A stretch of 64,000 bases of DNA from Pseudomonas fulva (GTDB lineage: Bacteria > Pseudomonadota > Gammaproteobacteria > Pseudomonadales > Pseudomonadaceae): contig NZ_CP082928.1 in assembly GCF_023517795.1 (NCBI RefSeq), forward strand, positions 5,022,001-5,086,000, read 5' to 3'. The notes beneath the pieces are model-generated. The model did not search any database and was not told the DNA's origin. It worked only from the letters and a program-made list of their open reading frames with translations. This document shows, in pieces, positions 27,548 through 36,571 of the stretch (within the stretch, counting starts at the first letter, position 1; each line of letters begins with the position of its first letter). Both the position numbers and the translations under genes were made by a program.

Positions 27548-28954
27548 ATGCACTTGCGTACTACCATCGCCGGCCTCGCGCTGGCCATCGCTGCCGCTTC
27601 CGCTCAGGCGCAGACCATCCGCATCGCTATCGGCACCCAGGACACCACCATCAACTGCGCCACCGGCGGCCTGCTGATCCGCGAGCTCGGCCTGCTCGAC
27701 AAATACCTGCCGCGCGACGGCAAGTACAAGGACGCCAAGTACGAAGTAGAGTGGAAGAACTTCACCAGCGGCGCGCCGCTGACCAATGAAATGGTCGCCG
27801 GCAAACTGGACTTCGGCGCCATGGCCGATTTCCCCGGTTCGTTCAACGGTGTGGCTCATCGTGACGCCGGCAAGCAAAGCCTGTTCATCACCGTGCTCTC
27901 GGGCAGCACCAAGGGCAGCGGTAACGGCATCGTGGTGCCGGCGGCATCCAGCGTGCAGTCGCTGGCCGAACTCAAGGGCAAGACCATTTCCGTGCCGTTC
28001 GCGTCCACTGCCCACGGCATGCTGCTGCGCGCCGTCGCCGCCCAGGGTTGGGACCCACAGAAAGACGTGCGCATCATCGCTCAGGCGCCGGAGATCGCCG
28101 GCTCGGCGCTGCGCAGCAATCGCATCGAAGCCCACGCCGACTTCGTGCCGTTCGCCGAACTGTTCCCCAATCGTGGTTTTGCCCGCAAGATCTACGACGG
28201 CTCCCAGGCCGACGCGCCGACCCTGCACGGCGCACTGGTGGACGCCGACTATGCCAAGAAGTACCCGGAGATCGTCACGGCCTATCTGCGCGCCGGCCTG
28301 GAGGCCGATCGCCTGTTCGCTGCCGAGCCGGAGAAGTACAGTGAGCTGATCGAAAAGGTCACCGGCATCGAGGCAGAGGTGAACTACCTGTTTCACGGTC
28401 CGCTGGGTTTGCAGACCCGCGATTTCACCTGGAAGCCTGAATACCGTCAGGCGGTTGCCACCTCCATCGACACCCTCAAGTTGCTGAAGAAGACCGACCG
28501 CGGCCTGAACGTCGAGCAATTCATCGATGACCAGTACATCAAGGCCGCCTTCGAGGCCGAGGGGCGGGATTATGGCCAGGCGCTGGCCAACTACGCGCAA
28601 CTGCCGTTAGAGGCCAACGATGCAGTGACCGGCCAGCCGATCACCGACTTCAAGCGTGTGGCGCAGATCTGGGTGCGTGGCGAGAGCAAAGTGCGCCACT
28701 ACGCCTCGCCGGAGGCTGCCTTCAAAGCCCTGGCGCAACTTGAGGAAGAGGGCAAGGACATCCGCGCCATCTACGCCCAGGCCGCTGATAGCGGCATCAA
28801 GCTGCTGGCCAACCAGGCCTGGTTCGTGCGTAACGGCAAAGGTGAACTCAGCGCCTTCCTGCTCAAGGATCAGGCCCAGGCCTATGCCAAGGCTCACGGC
28901 GGTGAAGCGCTGGACTTCGGCAGCGCCAACCAGCGCCAGATAGCCGCCCGCTGA
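27548..28954 (+). CDS. SsuA/TauA/NrtA-type substrate-binding protein with NosL-like C-terminal domain
   Basis: The 468-residue protein starts with a signal peptide (LAIAAASAQAQ) and then a type II periplasmic-binding domain (IRIAIGTQDTTINCATGG, MVAGKLDFGAMADFPGS, GKTISVPFASTAHGMLLRA). Family members are about 320-340 residues. The last 100 or so residues form an extra domain whose order (VRHYASPEAAFKALAQL, NQAWFVRNGKGELSAFLLKD, then AQAYAKAHGGEALDFGS) resembles NosL, the copper-handling lipoprotein, though NosL's N-terminal metal-binding Cys is absent. ATG 27548 follows GAGGGGAG. It feeds the permease and ATPase encoded downstream. Confidence 0.8.
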   Translation: MHLRTTIAGLALAIAAASAQAQTIRIAIGTQDTTINCATGGLLIRELGLLDKYLPRDGKYKDAKYEVEWKNFTSGAPLTNEMVAGKLDFGAMADFPGSFNGVAHRDAGKQSLFITVLSGSTKGSGNGIVVPAASSVQSLAELKGKTISVPFASTAHGMLLRAVAAQGWDPQKDVRIIAQAPEIAGSALRSNRIEAHADFVPFAELFPNRGFARKIYDGSQADAPTLHGALVDADYAKKYPEIVTAYLRAGLEADRLFAAEPEKYSELIEKVTGIEAEVNYLFHGPLGLQTRDFTWKPEYRQAVATSIDTLKLLKKTDRGLNVEQFIDDQYIKAAFEAEGRDYGQALANYAQLPLEANDAVTGQPITDFKRVAQIWVRGESKVRHYASPEAAFKALAQLEEEGKDIRAIYAQAADSGIKLLANQAWFVRNGKGELSAFLLKDQAQAYAKAHGGEALDFGSANQRQIAAR

Positions 28955-29004
28955 TCGGCCTGCTGCGCCATGCCCCATGTGGCGCAGCATTTCACTGGAG
29001 CCTG

Positions 29005-29787
29005 ATGATGACTTCTCTACACCGCTGGCCCTTGCGTCTGGCTTCGCTCGCCCTGTGCCTGCTTTTCTGGCAGGTGGCGACGCAATCGCGCCTGGATTTC
29101 GGTTTGCTGACCTTTACCTACGTGCCCACGCCAGCCTCGGTGGTAGACGCTGCCGTGGCGCTGGTCGAATCCAGCAGGCTCTGGGATCACGTCGGCAGCA
29201 GCCTCGGCCGGGTGTTTTCCGGTTACCTGATCGCCGCCGTGCTGGGCGTCGCCCTGGGCATCGCCATTGGCCGTTCTCGCTGGGCCGAAGACAGCCTGCT
29301 ACCGCCGCTTGAAGTGCTGCGGCCGATTCCCGCGGTGGCCTGGATTCCTCTGGCGATCCTGATGTTTCCTTCCTCTGAATTGTCGATGATCTTCATCACC
29401 TTCACCGGCGCGCTGTTCCCGGTGCTGCTCAACACCATCCATGGCGTGGAAGGCGTCGACGCCCGCCTGGTCGCCTCGGCGCGCAGCCTCGGGGCAGGGC
29501 GCCTGGCGATCCTTCGTGAGGTGATCCTGCCGGGCGCTGCGCCGAGCATCGTCACCGGCCTGGCGATCGGCATGGGTACTTCGTGGTTCTGCCTGGTCAC
29601 TGCGGAAATGATCTCCGGGCAGTTCGGTATCGGCTATTACACCTGGGAGTCCTACACCATCCAGAACTACCCGGACATCATCGTCGGCATGCTGCTGATC
29701 GGCCTGCTCGGCATGGGCAGCAGCCTGTTGGTCAAGCGCCTCGGCAGTCTGCTGACGCCCTGGTACCGCGCGGGAGGGCGTCACTGA
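29005..29787 (+). CDS. ABC permease, SsuC/TauC/NrtB type
   Basis: The 260-residue protein has about six membrane segments and the ATPase-contact loop in VDARLVASARSLGAGRLAILREVILPGAAPSIVTG. The substrate class (nitrate/sulfonate/taurine-type importers) follows from family. ATG 29005 and ATG 29008 are adjacent and either could be used with the upstream GGAG. The stop overlaps the ATPase start (TGATG). Confidence 0.88.
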   Translation: MMTSLHRWPLRLASLALCLLFWQVATQSRLDFGLLTFTYVPTPASVVDAAVALVESSRLWDHVGSSLGRVFSGYLIAAVLGVALGIAIGRSRWAEDSLLPPLEVLRPIPAVAWIPLAILMFPSSELSMIFITFTGALFPVLLNTIHGVEGVDARLVASARSLGAGRLAILREVILPGAAPSIVTGLAIGMGTSWFCLVTAEMISGQFGIGYYTWESYTIQNYPDIIVGMLLIGLLGMGSSLLVKRLGSLLTPWYRAGGRH

Positions 29788-30641
29788 TGAGCATCCATGA
29801 AACGGTGCTGTCGGCCGGACGGATCGACATCGAAAAACTGACCATCCGTCTCGGCGAAGGCGCCCAGGCATTCGACGCCGTGCAGGCGCTGGATTTCTCC
29901 ATCGCCGCGGGCGAGTTCGTGTGCATTCTCGGCCCGTCCGGTTGTGGCAAATCAACCTTGCTTGGCGCCCTGGCCGGGCACCTGACGCCCAGCGCTGGCG
30001 CCTTGCGGGTGGACGGCCAGGCCGTTGCAGGGCCGTCGCCGCAGCGCGGCATAGTGTTCCAACATCACACCCTGTTGCCCTGGAGCAGCGTGCTCGACAA
30101 TGTCGCCTTCGGCCTGAAGATGCAGGGCGTCGGCAAGGCGGAACGGCGGCAGCGGGCACGGGAATTCCTCGGCCTGGTTGGCCTGCAGGATTTCGCCTCG
30201 CGCTGGCCCAATCAGCTCTCCGGCGGCATGCAGCAGCGCGCCGAAATCGCCCGGGTGCTGATCAACCGGCCACGCCTGCTGTTGATGGACGAGCCCTTCG
30301 GTGCCCTGGACGCCCAGACGCGCAGCAAGATGCAGGAGTTGTTGTTGGATATCTGGGGCCGGGTTCGCACCACGGTGGTGTTCGTCACCCATGACATCGA
30401 CGAAGCCCTGTTCCTGGCCGATCGCATTTTGGTGATGAGCCCGCGACCGGGCCGCTTTATCGAAGACTTGCGCCTGGACTTCCGTCGCCCACGCCACGCC
30501 GGCCTGTTGACCAGTCCCGACTTCGTGCAACTCAAGCGCCACTGTCTGGAATTGCTGCGCCATGAAGAAGGCCGTGAGCTGCCGCGCCTGACGCCGCTCG
30601 GCCTGCCTACCGAACATCCGCCATTGCGAGTAGCGCTATGA
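29787..30641 (+). CDS. ABC ATP-binding protein, SsuB/TauB/NrtD type
   Basis: The 284-residue ATPase has Walker A GPSGCGKST (49-57), Q-loop FQHHTLLPW, signature LSGGMQQR near 149, Walker B LLLMDEPFGALDAQ and the H-loop VTHDIDEALFLADR. These fit the sulfonate/taurine importer class. The start ATG shares a base with the permease stop and the gene's own end overlaps the HEAT gene, showing tight translational coupling. Confidence 0.9.
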   Translation: MSIHETVLSAGRIDIEKLTIRLGEGAQAFDAVQALDFSIAAGEFVCILGPSGCGKSTLLGALAGHLTPSAGALRVDGQAVAGPSPQRGIVFQHHTLLPWSSVLDNVAFGLKMQGVGKAERRQRAREFLGLVGLQDFASRWPNQLSGGMQQRAEIARVLINRPRLLLMDEPFGALDAQTRSKMQELLLDIWGRVRTTVVFVTHDIDEALFLADRILVMSPRPGRFIEDLRLDFRRPRHAGLLTSPDFVQLKRHCLELLRHEEGRELPRLTPLGLPTEHPPLRVAL

Positions 30642-31618
30642 CCAACCCGAACAACGATATAAGCACCGACAACCCCGACATTCTCGACCTGCTGCCGCGC
30701 CTGCAGGATGGCGACGCCGGGGTGCGACGCATCGCTCTGATCGAACTGGCCGACCTGGAAGAACCAGAGGCGTTGCCCTGGTTGACCCAGGCGCTGACCC
30801 GGGACAGCTCTGCCGATGTGCGGGCCGAAGCGGCGCGGCTGCTGGAAGCCTGGGAGGAGCCCGAGGTGGTCGACGCGCTCTGTGCGGCGCTGACCGATGC
30901 CGACGCCCGGGTACGCGGCGCGGCGGCGCAGAGCCTCAGCGAACTGAAGAGCGCTGAGGCGGGCCGTGTGGTGTTGCCCTGGGCCGTTCATGCCGACGCC
31001 TTCGTACGCGCCAGCGCGTTGCGTGCCTTGCGTGAGTTGCGCCTGATCGACAGCGTACCCACCGCTGTTGCGGCGCTGCAGGATAGCGATGCCTTCGTGC
31101 GTCGCGAGGCGGTGGGCATTCTTGGCTGGCTCAAGCAAAGCGATGCCTTGCCCCTGTTGGCGCGCCTGGCCAGTGACGATAGCGATACCGAAGTACGCCG
31201 TGCGGCAACCGGCGCTTTGGGCCTGGCCAGCGACGACAGCGTGCTGCCGGCTCTAAAGGCGGCGCTCAAGGATCGTGAATGGCAGGTGCGCGAAGAAGCA
31301 GCCACCACGCTGGGTAAGGTCGGCCAGGCGACGGCCGGCCCCGCGCTGCTGGAGGCGCTGAGCGACAGCTACTGGCAGGTGCGCCTGCGCGCGGTGCGCT
31401 CGCTCGGTCGCTTGCGCTTCGCAGCGGCGCATGACGGGCTGGTGGAATTGCTCGGGCACGCCATCAGCAACCTGCGCAAGGAGTCCGCGCTGGCGCTTGG
31501 CGAACTGGGCGACGATCAGGCACTGCCCGCACTGCTGGCTGTCGAGCACGATGCCGACCCGGAAGTGCGCAAGGCCGTGCGGATCGCCATCGGCCAGTTG
31601 CGCCTGCAAAAAGCATGA
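30638..31618 (+). CDS. HEAT-repeat (PBS-lyase type) protein
   Basis: The 326 residues are almost entirely short HEAT repeats of about 31 residues, roughly ten copies, each with the pattern D-x-x-V-R-x-x-A-x-x-x-L-G-x-L (for example WQVREEAATTLGKVGQ and WQVRLRAVRSLGRLR). It has no signal peptide or membrane segment, so it is probably a cytosolic scaffold. Such repeats mediate protein-protein contact and also occur in phycobilin lyases. Its ATG overlaps the ATPase stop (ATGA), so it is made together with the transporter and may assemble the AprAB-like pair. Confidence 0.85.
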   Translation: MTNPNNDISTDNPDILDLLPRLQDGDAGVRRIALIELADLEEPEALPWLTQALTRDSSADVRAEAARLLEAWEEPEVVDALCAALTDADARVRGAAAQSLSELKSAEAGRVVLPWAVHADAFVRASALRALRELRLIDSVPTAVAALQDSDAFVRREAVGILGWLKQSDALPLLARLASDDSDTEVRRAATGALGLASDDSVLPALKAALKDREWQVREEAATTLGKVGQATAGPALLEALSDSYWQVRLRAVRSLGRLRFAAAHDGLVELLGHAISNLRKESALALGELGDDQALPALLAVEHDADPEVRKAVRIAIGQLRLQKA

Positions 31619-31908
31619 ACCAGGCGCCCGTCGCAGTACGCAACAGTGCCACACAAGCCACGCTGACCGTGGATTGGGGGCAAGGGCAGGTTCTGGTGCT
31701 CGGCCATGGCCGCCTGCGTGCTGCGTGCCCATGCTCGAAATGCCGGGCGGCCCGGTTGGCGCAGCGTATCGATGTGGTGCCGGATGGCATACGCATCACG
31801 GCGATCCATGCCCAGGGCTATGGTGTGCAACTGATGTTCGACGATGGTCACGACCGCGGTATCTATCCCTGGCGTTATTTGCGTGAGCTGGGGGAGGTGG
31901 CAGGTTGA
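31615..31908 (+). CDS. DUF971 (gamma-butyrobetaine hydroxylase-like N-terminal) domain protein
   Basis: The 97-residue protein has the DUF971 core: VLGHGRLRAACPCSKCRAARL with a C-x-C-x2-C probable metal site, GIRITAIHAQGYGVQLMFDDGHDRGIYPWRYLREL at the end. The domain is found alone next to iron-sulfur and carrier genes and as the N-terminal part of carnitine-pathway hydroxylases. ATG 31615 overlaps the HEAT gene stop (ATGA), so it is the last member of the operon. A role in cluster or metal handling for the ferredoxin is inference. Confidence 0.85.
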   Translation: MNQAPVAVRNSATQATLTVDWGQGQVLVLGHGRLRAACPCSKCRAARLAQRIDVVPDGIRITAIHAQGYGVQLMFDDGHDRGIYPWRYLRELGEVAG

Positions 31909-31972
31909 GTTGGCCATGCTTGTCGCATGGCCTGGTCGTCGCGGTGCCATCTGCGGGATGACCGAAAATCGC

Positions 31973-32176
31973 TTCGCGCCGAGGGCGATGCTCCTACCGA
32001 CATGGCGTCGAACCGTCGATATTGCAGGCTCCTCGATACTGTAGGAGCCTGCTTGCGGGCGAATGGTTGTCGCGCCGCAGATGTTGAGAACGGCCACCAT
32101 CGCATTCGCGCCGAGGGCGACGCTCCTACCGGCATGGTGTCGAACCGTCGATTTTGCACACGCCTCGATACTGTAG
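31973..32176. repeat. Two 72-bp direct repeats with 132-bp period (REP-like)
   Basis: Units at 31973-32044 and 32105-32176 begin TTCGCGCCGAGGGCGA and end CTCGATACTGTAG and differ at about seven positions. The insert between them carries GTAGGAGCCTGCTTGCGGGC, a REP-type string. The rest of 31909-32256 holds no supported gene. Confidence 0.8.
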
Positions 32177-32256
32177 CCGCGCCCTGCGGCGAGTGCTTGT
32201 TGCGACGCGGCCTTGGAAAGATGGCTGCAATCGCGCCGCGATGGCGATGCAGGCAC

Positions 32257-32412
32257 TTATCCCTTGTTCTTGCGTTGTGGCTTGGGCCGGCCCTGCACGC
32301 ACTTGAAGCGCGGCTCGGTCTTGCAGATCACGTAGATGCGGCCGCGACGTTTGACGATCTGGCAGTCGCGATGACGCAACTTGGCCTGTTTAAGCGAGGC
32401 GACTACTTTCAT
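32257..32412 (-). CDS. rpmJ2: 50S ribosomal protein L36, zinc-independent paralogue (YkgO/RpmJ2 type)
   Basis: The 51-residue protein reads [20 protein letters not shown] at the start, then [16 protein letters not shown]. The first cysteine of the zinc-binding CxxC is replaced by His-x-x-Cys, as in E. coli YkgO. Such C-minus paralogues replace the zinc ribosomal protein when zinc is scarce. Its ATG overlaps the L31 gene stop (ATGA), and both would be under the Zur-like site upstream of L31. Confidence 0.9.
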   Translation of the reverse strand: MKVVASLKQAKLRHRDCQIVKRRGRIYVICKTEPRFKCVQGRPKPQRKNKG

Positions 32413-32669
32413 GCCTTGGCTCCTGCGAAGCCTGCAAAGCGCTTGTTGAAGCCAGCCACACGGCCTTCGCTGGTGACCTGGCGCTGCTGGCCGGTATAGA
32501 TGGGATGGGAGGCGCTGGACACGTCCAGGGTGACGTAGGGATAGGTGTTGCCATCGCTGTGTTGACGAGTCTTGTCGGTGTCGACCGTCGAGCCGATCAA
32601 CCAGTAGGCGTCAGCAGCGACGTCGTGGAACAGAACAGGGCGATAGGTGGGGTGAATACCTGGTTTCAT
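32409..32669 (-). CDS. rpmE2: 50S ribosomal protein L31 type B, zinc-independent (YkgM/RpmE2)
   Basis: The 86-residue protein has the type B signature [40 protein letters not shown] and FNKRF, without the CxxC pairs of zinc-binding L31. It substitutes for RpmE under zinc limitation, freeing zinc. ATG 32669 follows GGAGCTCTC. A Zur-like palindrome lies 19 bp upstream of the start, over the likely promoter. Confidence 0.93.
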   Translation of the reverse strand: MKPGIHPTYRPVLFHDVAADAYWLIGSTVDTDKTRQHSDGNTYPYVTLDVSSASHPIYTGQQRQVTSEGRVAGFNKRFAGFAGAKA

Positions 32670-32687
32670 GAGAGCTCCGATAATTAC

Positions 32688-32700
32688 GTTATAAGATAAC
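32688..32700. promoter_or_regulatory. Zur-box-like operator for the L31B/L36 operon
   Basis: GTTATAAGATAAC is a palindrome (GTTAT/ATAAC) close to the pseudomonad Zur consensus GTTATA-n-TATAAC. Position directly upstream of the zinc-independent ribosomal genes supports zinc repression. Confidence 0.75.
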
Positions 32701-32803
32701 ATTTATAGTGTTGTTGATTATGATTCCCATTGCAAGTTCTGGGTCGATAATTTCAGGGGCCATGCGTGGCCGGGCATCAAGAGCTGATTCGGCTTGCTAA
32801 AAT

Positions 32804-32816
32804 GTTATGTTGTAAC
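32804..32816. promoter_or_regulatory. Second Zur-like palindrome, upstream of the cobalamin riboswitch operon
   Basis: GTTATGTTGTAAC within TGTTATGTTGTAACA has intact outer halves (TGTTA/TAACA) and one mismatch to the Zur pattern. It lies about 120 bp before the cobalamin riboswitch and on the far side of the shared promoter region, so it could control the rightward operon. Confidence 0.5.
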
Positions 32817-32934
32817 AATAATGGCCGCGCTTTTGCGCAGGGCACTGCGTGGGCTTGGCTGGATCCGATTGCAGTCGGTGAACGGAAACTGCGGCAAAGC
32901 GCTGCAGGCGGATCACTTAATCGTTTAAGATGCC

Positions 32935-33115
32935 GCCGCCGGTTTCCGCGAGGAATTAATAGGGAATCCGTCGCCGCCTCTGGTGGCCAAACGGAACTGC
33001 CCCCGCAACTGTAGGTACCGAGCAGCGCTGCATTCGTGTCACTGGAATCGCTTCCGGGAAGGCCGCCGCGCTGCATGGACGTACCAGTCAGGAGACCTGC
33101 CGGCATGGGTCTGAT
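32935..33115 (+). ncRNA. Cobalamin riboswitch
   Basis: The leader has the B12-box features in order: AATAGGGAATCC, GGAACTGCCCCCGCAACTGTA, CACTGGAATCGCTTCCGGGAAGG and GTCAGGAGACCTGCCGGC. It precedes the ABC operon by about 170 bp. Adenosylcobalamin would lower expression of the downstream genes. Confidence 0.95.
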
Positions 33116-33284
33116 TCCGCTTCTGCGGGCAGGGCCAGTAATCGAACCGCCGGCGGGGTGTCCGGGAGGGGCATCCGTGATCACTTCCCGCAAGGGACAG
33201 GTGCGGCCATGGTCGCGCAGCGTGATGTGTTCTCCAGCCTACGCACTGCCGTTATGCGTATTTGTTGATTAGGAGATCACCCGC

Positions 33285-34292
33285 ATGTTCGTACCACGCC
33301 TTGCCGTCATCGGCGCCGCCCTGGCGCTGTCTTCCATGGCCCATGCCGCCGGCCCGACCCAATACCCGCTCACCCTGGAAAACTGCGGCCAGTCGCTAAC
33401 GTTCGCAAAAAGCCCCGGCAACGCCGTGACCATCGGCCAGGCAGGTACCGAAATCCTTTATTCCCTGGGCCTGGGCGAACGCCTGGCCGGCACCTCGCTG
33501 TGGTTCAGCCACGTGTTGCCCGAATTCGAGGAGCAGAATGCCAAGGTGCCGCGCCTGGCCGACAACGACCCAAGCTTCGAATCGGTGATCGGCAAGCGCC
33601 CGGGCCTGGTAGCGGTGCAGTTCGAGTGGATGGTGGGCGAGCAGGGCGTGGTGGGTACGCGCAAGCAATTCCACGACCTGAACATTCCCACCTACATCAT
33701 GCCGACCGACTGCGAAGGCAAGGACAACCTGGTCGGCGCAGACGGCACCCGCCTGCAGCCGTTCCAGATCGACAGCCTGTACAAGAGCATCAACCAGCTG
33801 GCGCAGATCTTCGACGTGCAGGACAAGGGCGACGCCCTGGTCGCCGACCTGCAGAAGCGCCTGGCCGCGGCGGTGGCCGGTGCCGAGCAGCGCCAGGCCC
33901 AGGATATTTCCGCGCTGTTCTGGTTCTCCAGCCCGGACATGGATCTGGACCCGTACGTGGCTGGCCAGAAGGGCGTGGCCGACTACATGATGAAGTCCCT
34001 GGGGCTGCGCAACGTGGTCGAGTCCAGCGAGGAGTGGCCGAGCGTCGGCTGGGAAACCCTGGCCAAGGCCAATCCCACGGTGCTGGTGCTGGCGCGCATG
34101 GACCGTCGCCGCTTTCCCGCCGACGACGTGGAGAAGAAGCTCGAGTTCCTGCGCAACGACCCGGTCGCCAAGCACATGGACGCCGTCAAGAACGGGCGCA
34201 TCGTGATCATCGACGCCGATGGCATGCAGGCCTCGCTGCGGATGATCACCGGCATCGAAACCCTCGCCAAGGCCGTTGACGAATTCCAATGA
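33285..34292 (+). CDS. ABC transporter substrate-binding protein, BtuF/FecB type
   Basis: The 335-residue protein has a signal peptide (AVIGAALALSSMAHA) and the type III periplasmic-binding fold: NAVTIGQAGTEILYSLGLGERLAGTS, VIGKRPGLVAVQ, and the C-terminal KNGRIVIIDADGM. Members bind cobalamin, corrinoids or iron chelates. The cobalamin riboswitch immediately upstream argues for corrinoid or cobalt-related uptake, but no TonB-dependent receptor is encoded nearby. Its stop overlaps the permease start (ATGA). Confidence 0.87.
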   Translation: MFVPRLAVIGAALALSSMAHAAGPTQYPLTLENCGQSLTFAKSPGNAVTIGQAGTEILYSLGLGERLAGTSLWFSHVLPEFEEQNAKVPRLADNDPSFESVIGKRPGLVAVQFEWMVGEQGVVGTRKQFHDLNIPTYIMPTDCEGKDNLVGADGTRLQPFQIDSLYKSINQLAQIFDVQDKGDALVADLQKRLAAAVAGAEQRQAQDISALFWFSSPDMDLDPYVAGQKGVADYMMKSLGLRNVVESSEEWPSVGWETLAKANPTVLVLARMDRRRFPADDVEKKLEFLRNDPVAKHMDAVKNGRIVIIDADGMQASLRMITGIETLAKAVDEFQ

Positions 34293-35319
34293 TCGCGCGC
34301 AGTTCTCGCCTGTTCCTGCTGACCATCGCCTGCCTGCTGCTTCTTGGTGTGGCGGTGATCGCCGGAGTCGCCCTGGGCGAAACCCGCATTGCGCCCTCGG
34401 TGGTGTTCCAGGTGCTGGCCAACAAGCTGTTCGCGGCAGGCTTCGTGCTCGACCCGATCGATGAGGGCATCGTCTGGAATTACCGCCTGACCCGCGCCCT
34501 GGTCGCTGCCAGCTGCGGGGCCGGGCTGGCGGTGTCCGGCGTGGTGCTGCAGGCATTGCTGCGCAACCCCCTGGCCGATCCCTACCTGCTGGGTATATCT
34601 GCCGGCGCCTCGACCGGCGCGGTTTCCGTGGCATTGCTCGGCTTGGGCGCCGGCATGCTGACGCTGTCCATGGGCGCCTTTCTCGGCGCGGTCGCCGCCT
34701 TCGCCCTGGTCGCGCTGCTGGCCCGTGCTGCGGGTGGCGGGGCGATCAGCGGCAGTGCTCAGATCATTCTGGCCGGTATCGCCGGTTCCCAGCTGTTCAA
34801 TGCGCTGACCTCGTTTCTGATCACCAAGTCGGCCAGCGCCGAGCAGGCCCGCGGCATCATGTTCTGGCTGCTCGGCAACCTCAGCGGGGTCGACTGGCAG
34901 GACGTACTGCTGGCCGTGCCCATGGCGCTGGCCGGGGTCCTGCTGGTCGCCTGGCACACCCGGGCGCTGGACGCCTTCACCTTCGGCGCCGAGTCGGCGG
35001 CCTCCCTGGGCGTGCCGGTGCGCCGGGTACAGGCCACCTTGATCGCCTGCACCGCCCTGGTCACGGCGGTGATGGTGTCGATCGTCGGCTCCATCGGTTT
35101 CGTCGGCCTGGTGATCCCCCACGCCGCGCGGCTGCTGGTCGGTGCGCGGCATGGCCGGCTGGTGCCGGTCTCGGCACTGATCGGTGCGGTGTTCCTGATC
35201 GCCGCCGATGTGCTGTCGCGCACGGCGATCAATGGCCAGGTGCTGCCGATCGGCGTGGTCACCGCTCTGGTCGGCGCGCCGGCGTTCGCGGTGATTCTGG
35301 TGCGCGGGAGGCGAGCGCG

Positions 35320-35323
<4 letters not shown>
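34289..35323 (+). CDS. ABC permease, BtuC/FecCD family
   Basis: The 344-residue protein has nine to ten membrane segments and FecCD markers: NYRLTRALVAASCGAGLAVSG, ALLRNPLADPYLLGISAGAS and GFVGLVIPHAARLLVG. It forms the channel for the binding protein's ligand. Both ends overlap neighbouring genes by four bases, so all three transporter parts are translationally coupled. Confidence 0.92.
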
Positions 35324-36087
<764 letters not shown>

Positions 36088-36101
36088 CACGGACGGTTTC
36101 C

Positions 36102-36539
36102 ATGCCCATTCGCTACGCCATCACGCTTCTGACGACCCTGTTCTGCACCGCGGCCCTGGCCGAGGTGCACGAAGTGAAAATGCTCAACCGCAGCGCTGGC
36201 GGGGCCATGGTCTACGAGCCCGATTACCTGGCCATCGCGCCAGGGGATAGGGTCAAGTTCATCGCCACCCAGCCGAGCCACAATGCCGCCAGCCTGCCAG
36301 GCTTCCTGCCCGAAGGCGCCGAGCCGTTCAAGGGCAGGATCAACGAGGAAGTCGAGGTGACGTTCGAGGTGCCGGGCTTCTACGGCATCCAGTGCATTCC
36401 GCACCTGGCCATGGGCATGGTGATGCTGATTCAGGTTGGCGAGCGCCCGAGCAGCGCGGTGCAGATTCCGGCGTCGCTGCCGACCCGGGCCAGGCAGCGC
36501 TTCGAGCAGATCCTCGAACAGGCCGATTCGGCATACTGA
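36102..36539 (+). CDS. Pseudoazurin-type cupredoxin
   Basis: The 145-residue protein has a signal peptide (MPIRYAITLLTTLFCTAALA) and a plastocyanin-like domain. The type 1 copper ligands fit pseudoazurin exactly: His60 in PSHNA, Cys98 and His101 in YGIQCIPH, Met106 in HLAMGM; the 98-101-106 spacing equals the classical 78-81-86. A C-terminal helical tail of about 25 residues is extra. Pseudoazurins usually donate electrons to denitrification enzymes, none of which is nearby. Its position 15 bp after a corrinoid-type ABC operon is odd and suggests a redox step linked to metal uptake. Confidence 0.87.
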   Translation: MPIRYAITLLTTLFCTAALAEVHEVKMLNRSAGGAMVYEPDYLAIAPGDRVKFIATQPSHNAASLPGFLPEGAEPFKGRINEEVEVTFEVPGFYGIQCIPHLAMGMVMLIQVGERPSSAVQIPASLPTRARQRFEQILEQADSAY

Positions 36540-36571
36540 ATGCCCCTTCCTTCGATGAGTGTCGTGCCCTG

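Noticed and set aside
30638..31618. HEAT protein as a phycobilin lyase
   Set aside because: The repeats resemble PBS-lyase HEAT units, but pseudomonads make no phycobiliproteins, so a scaffold role is more likely.
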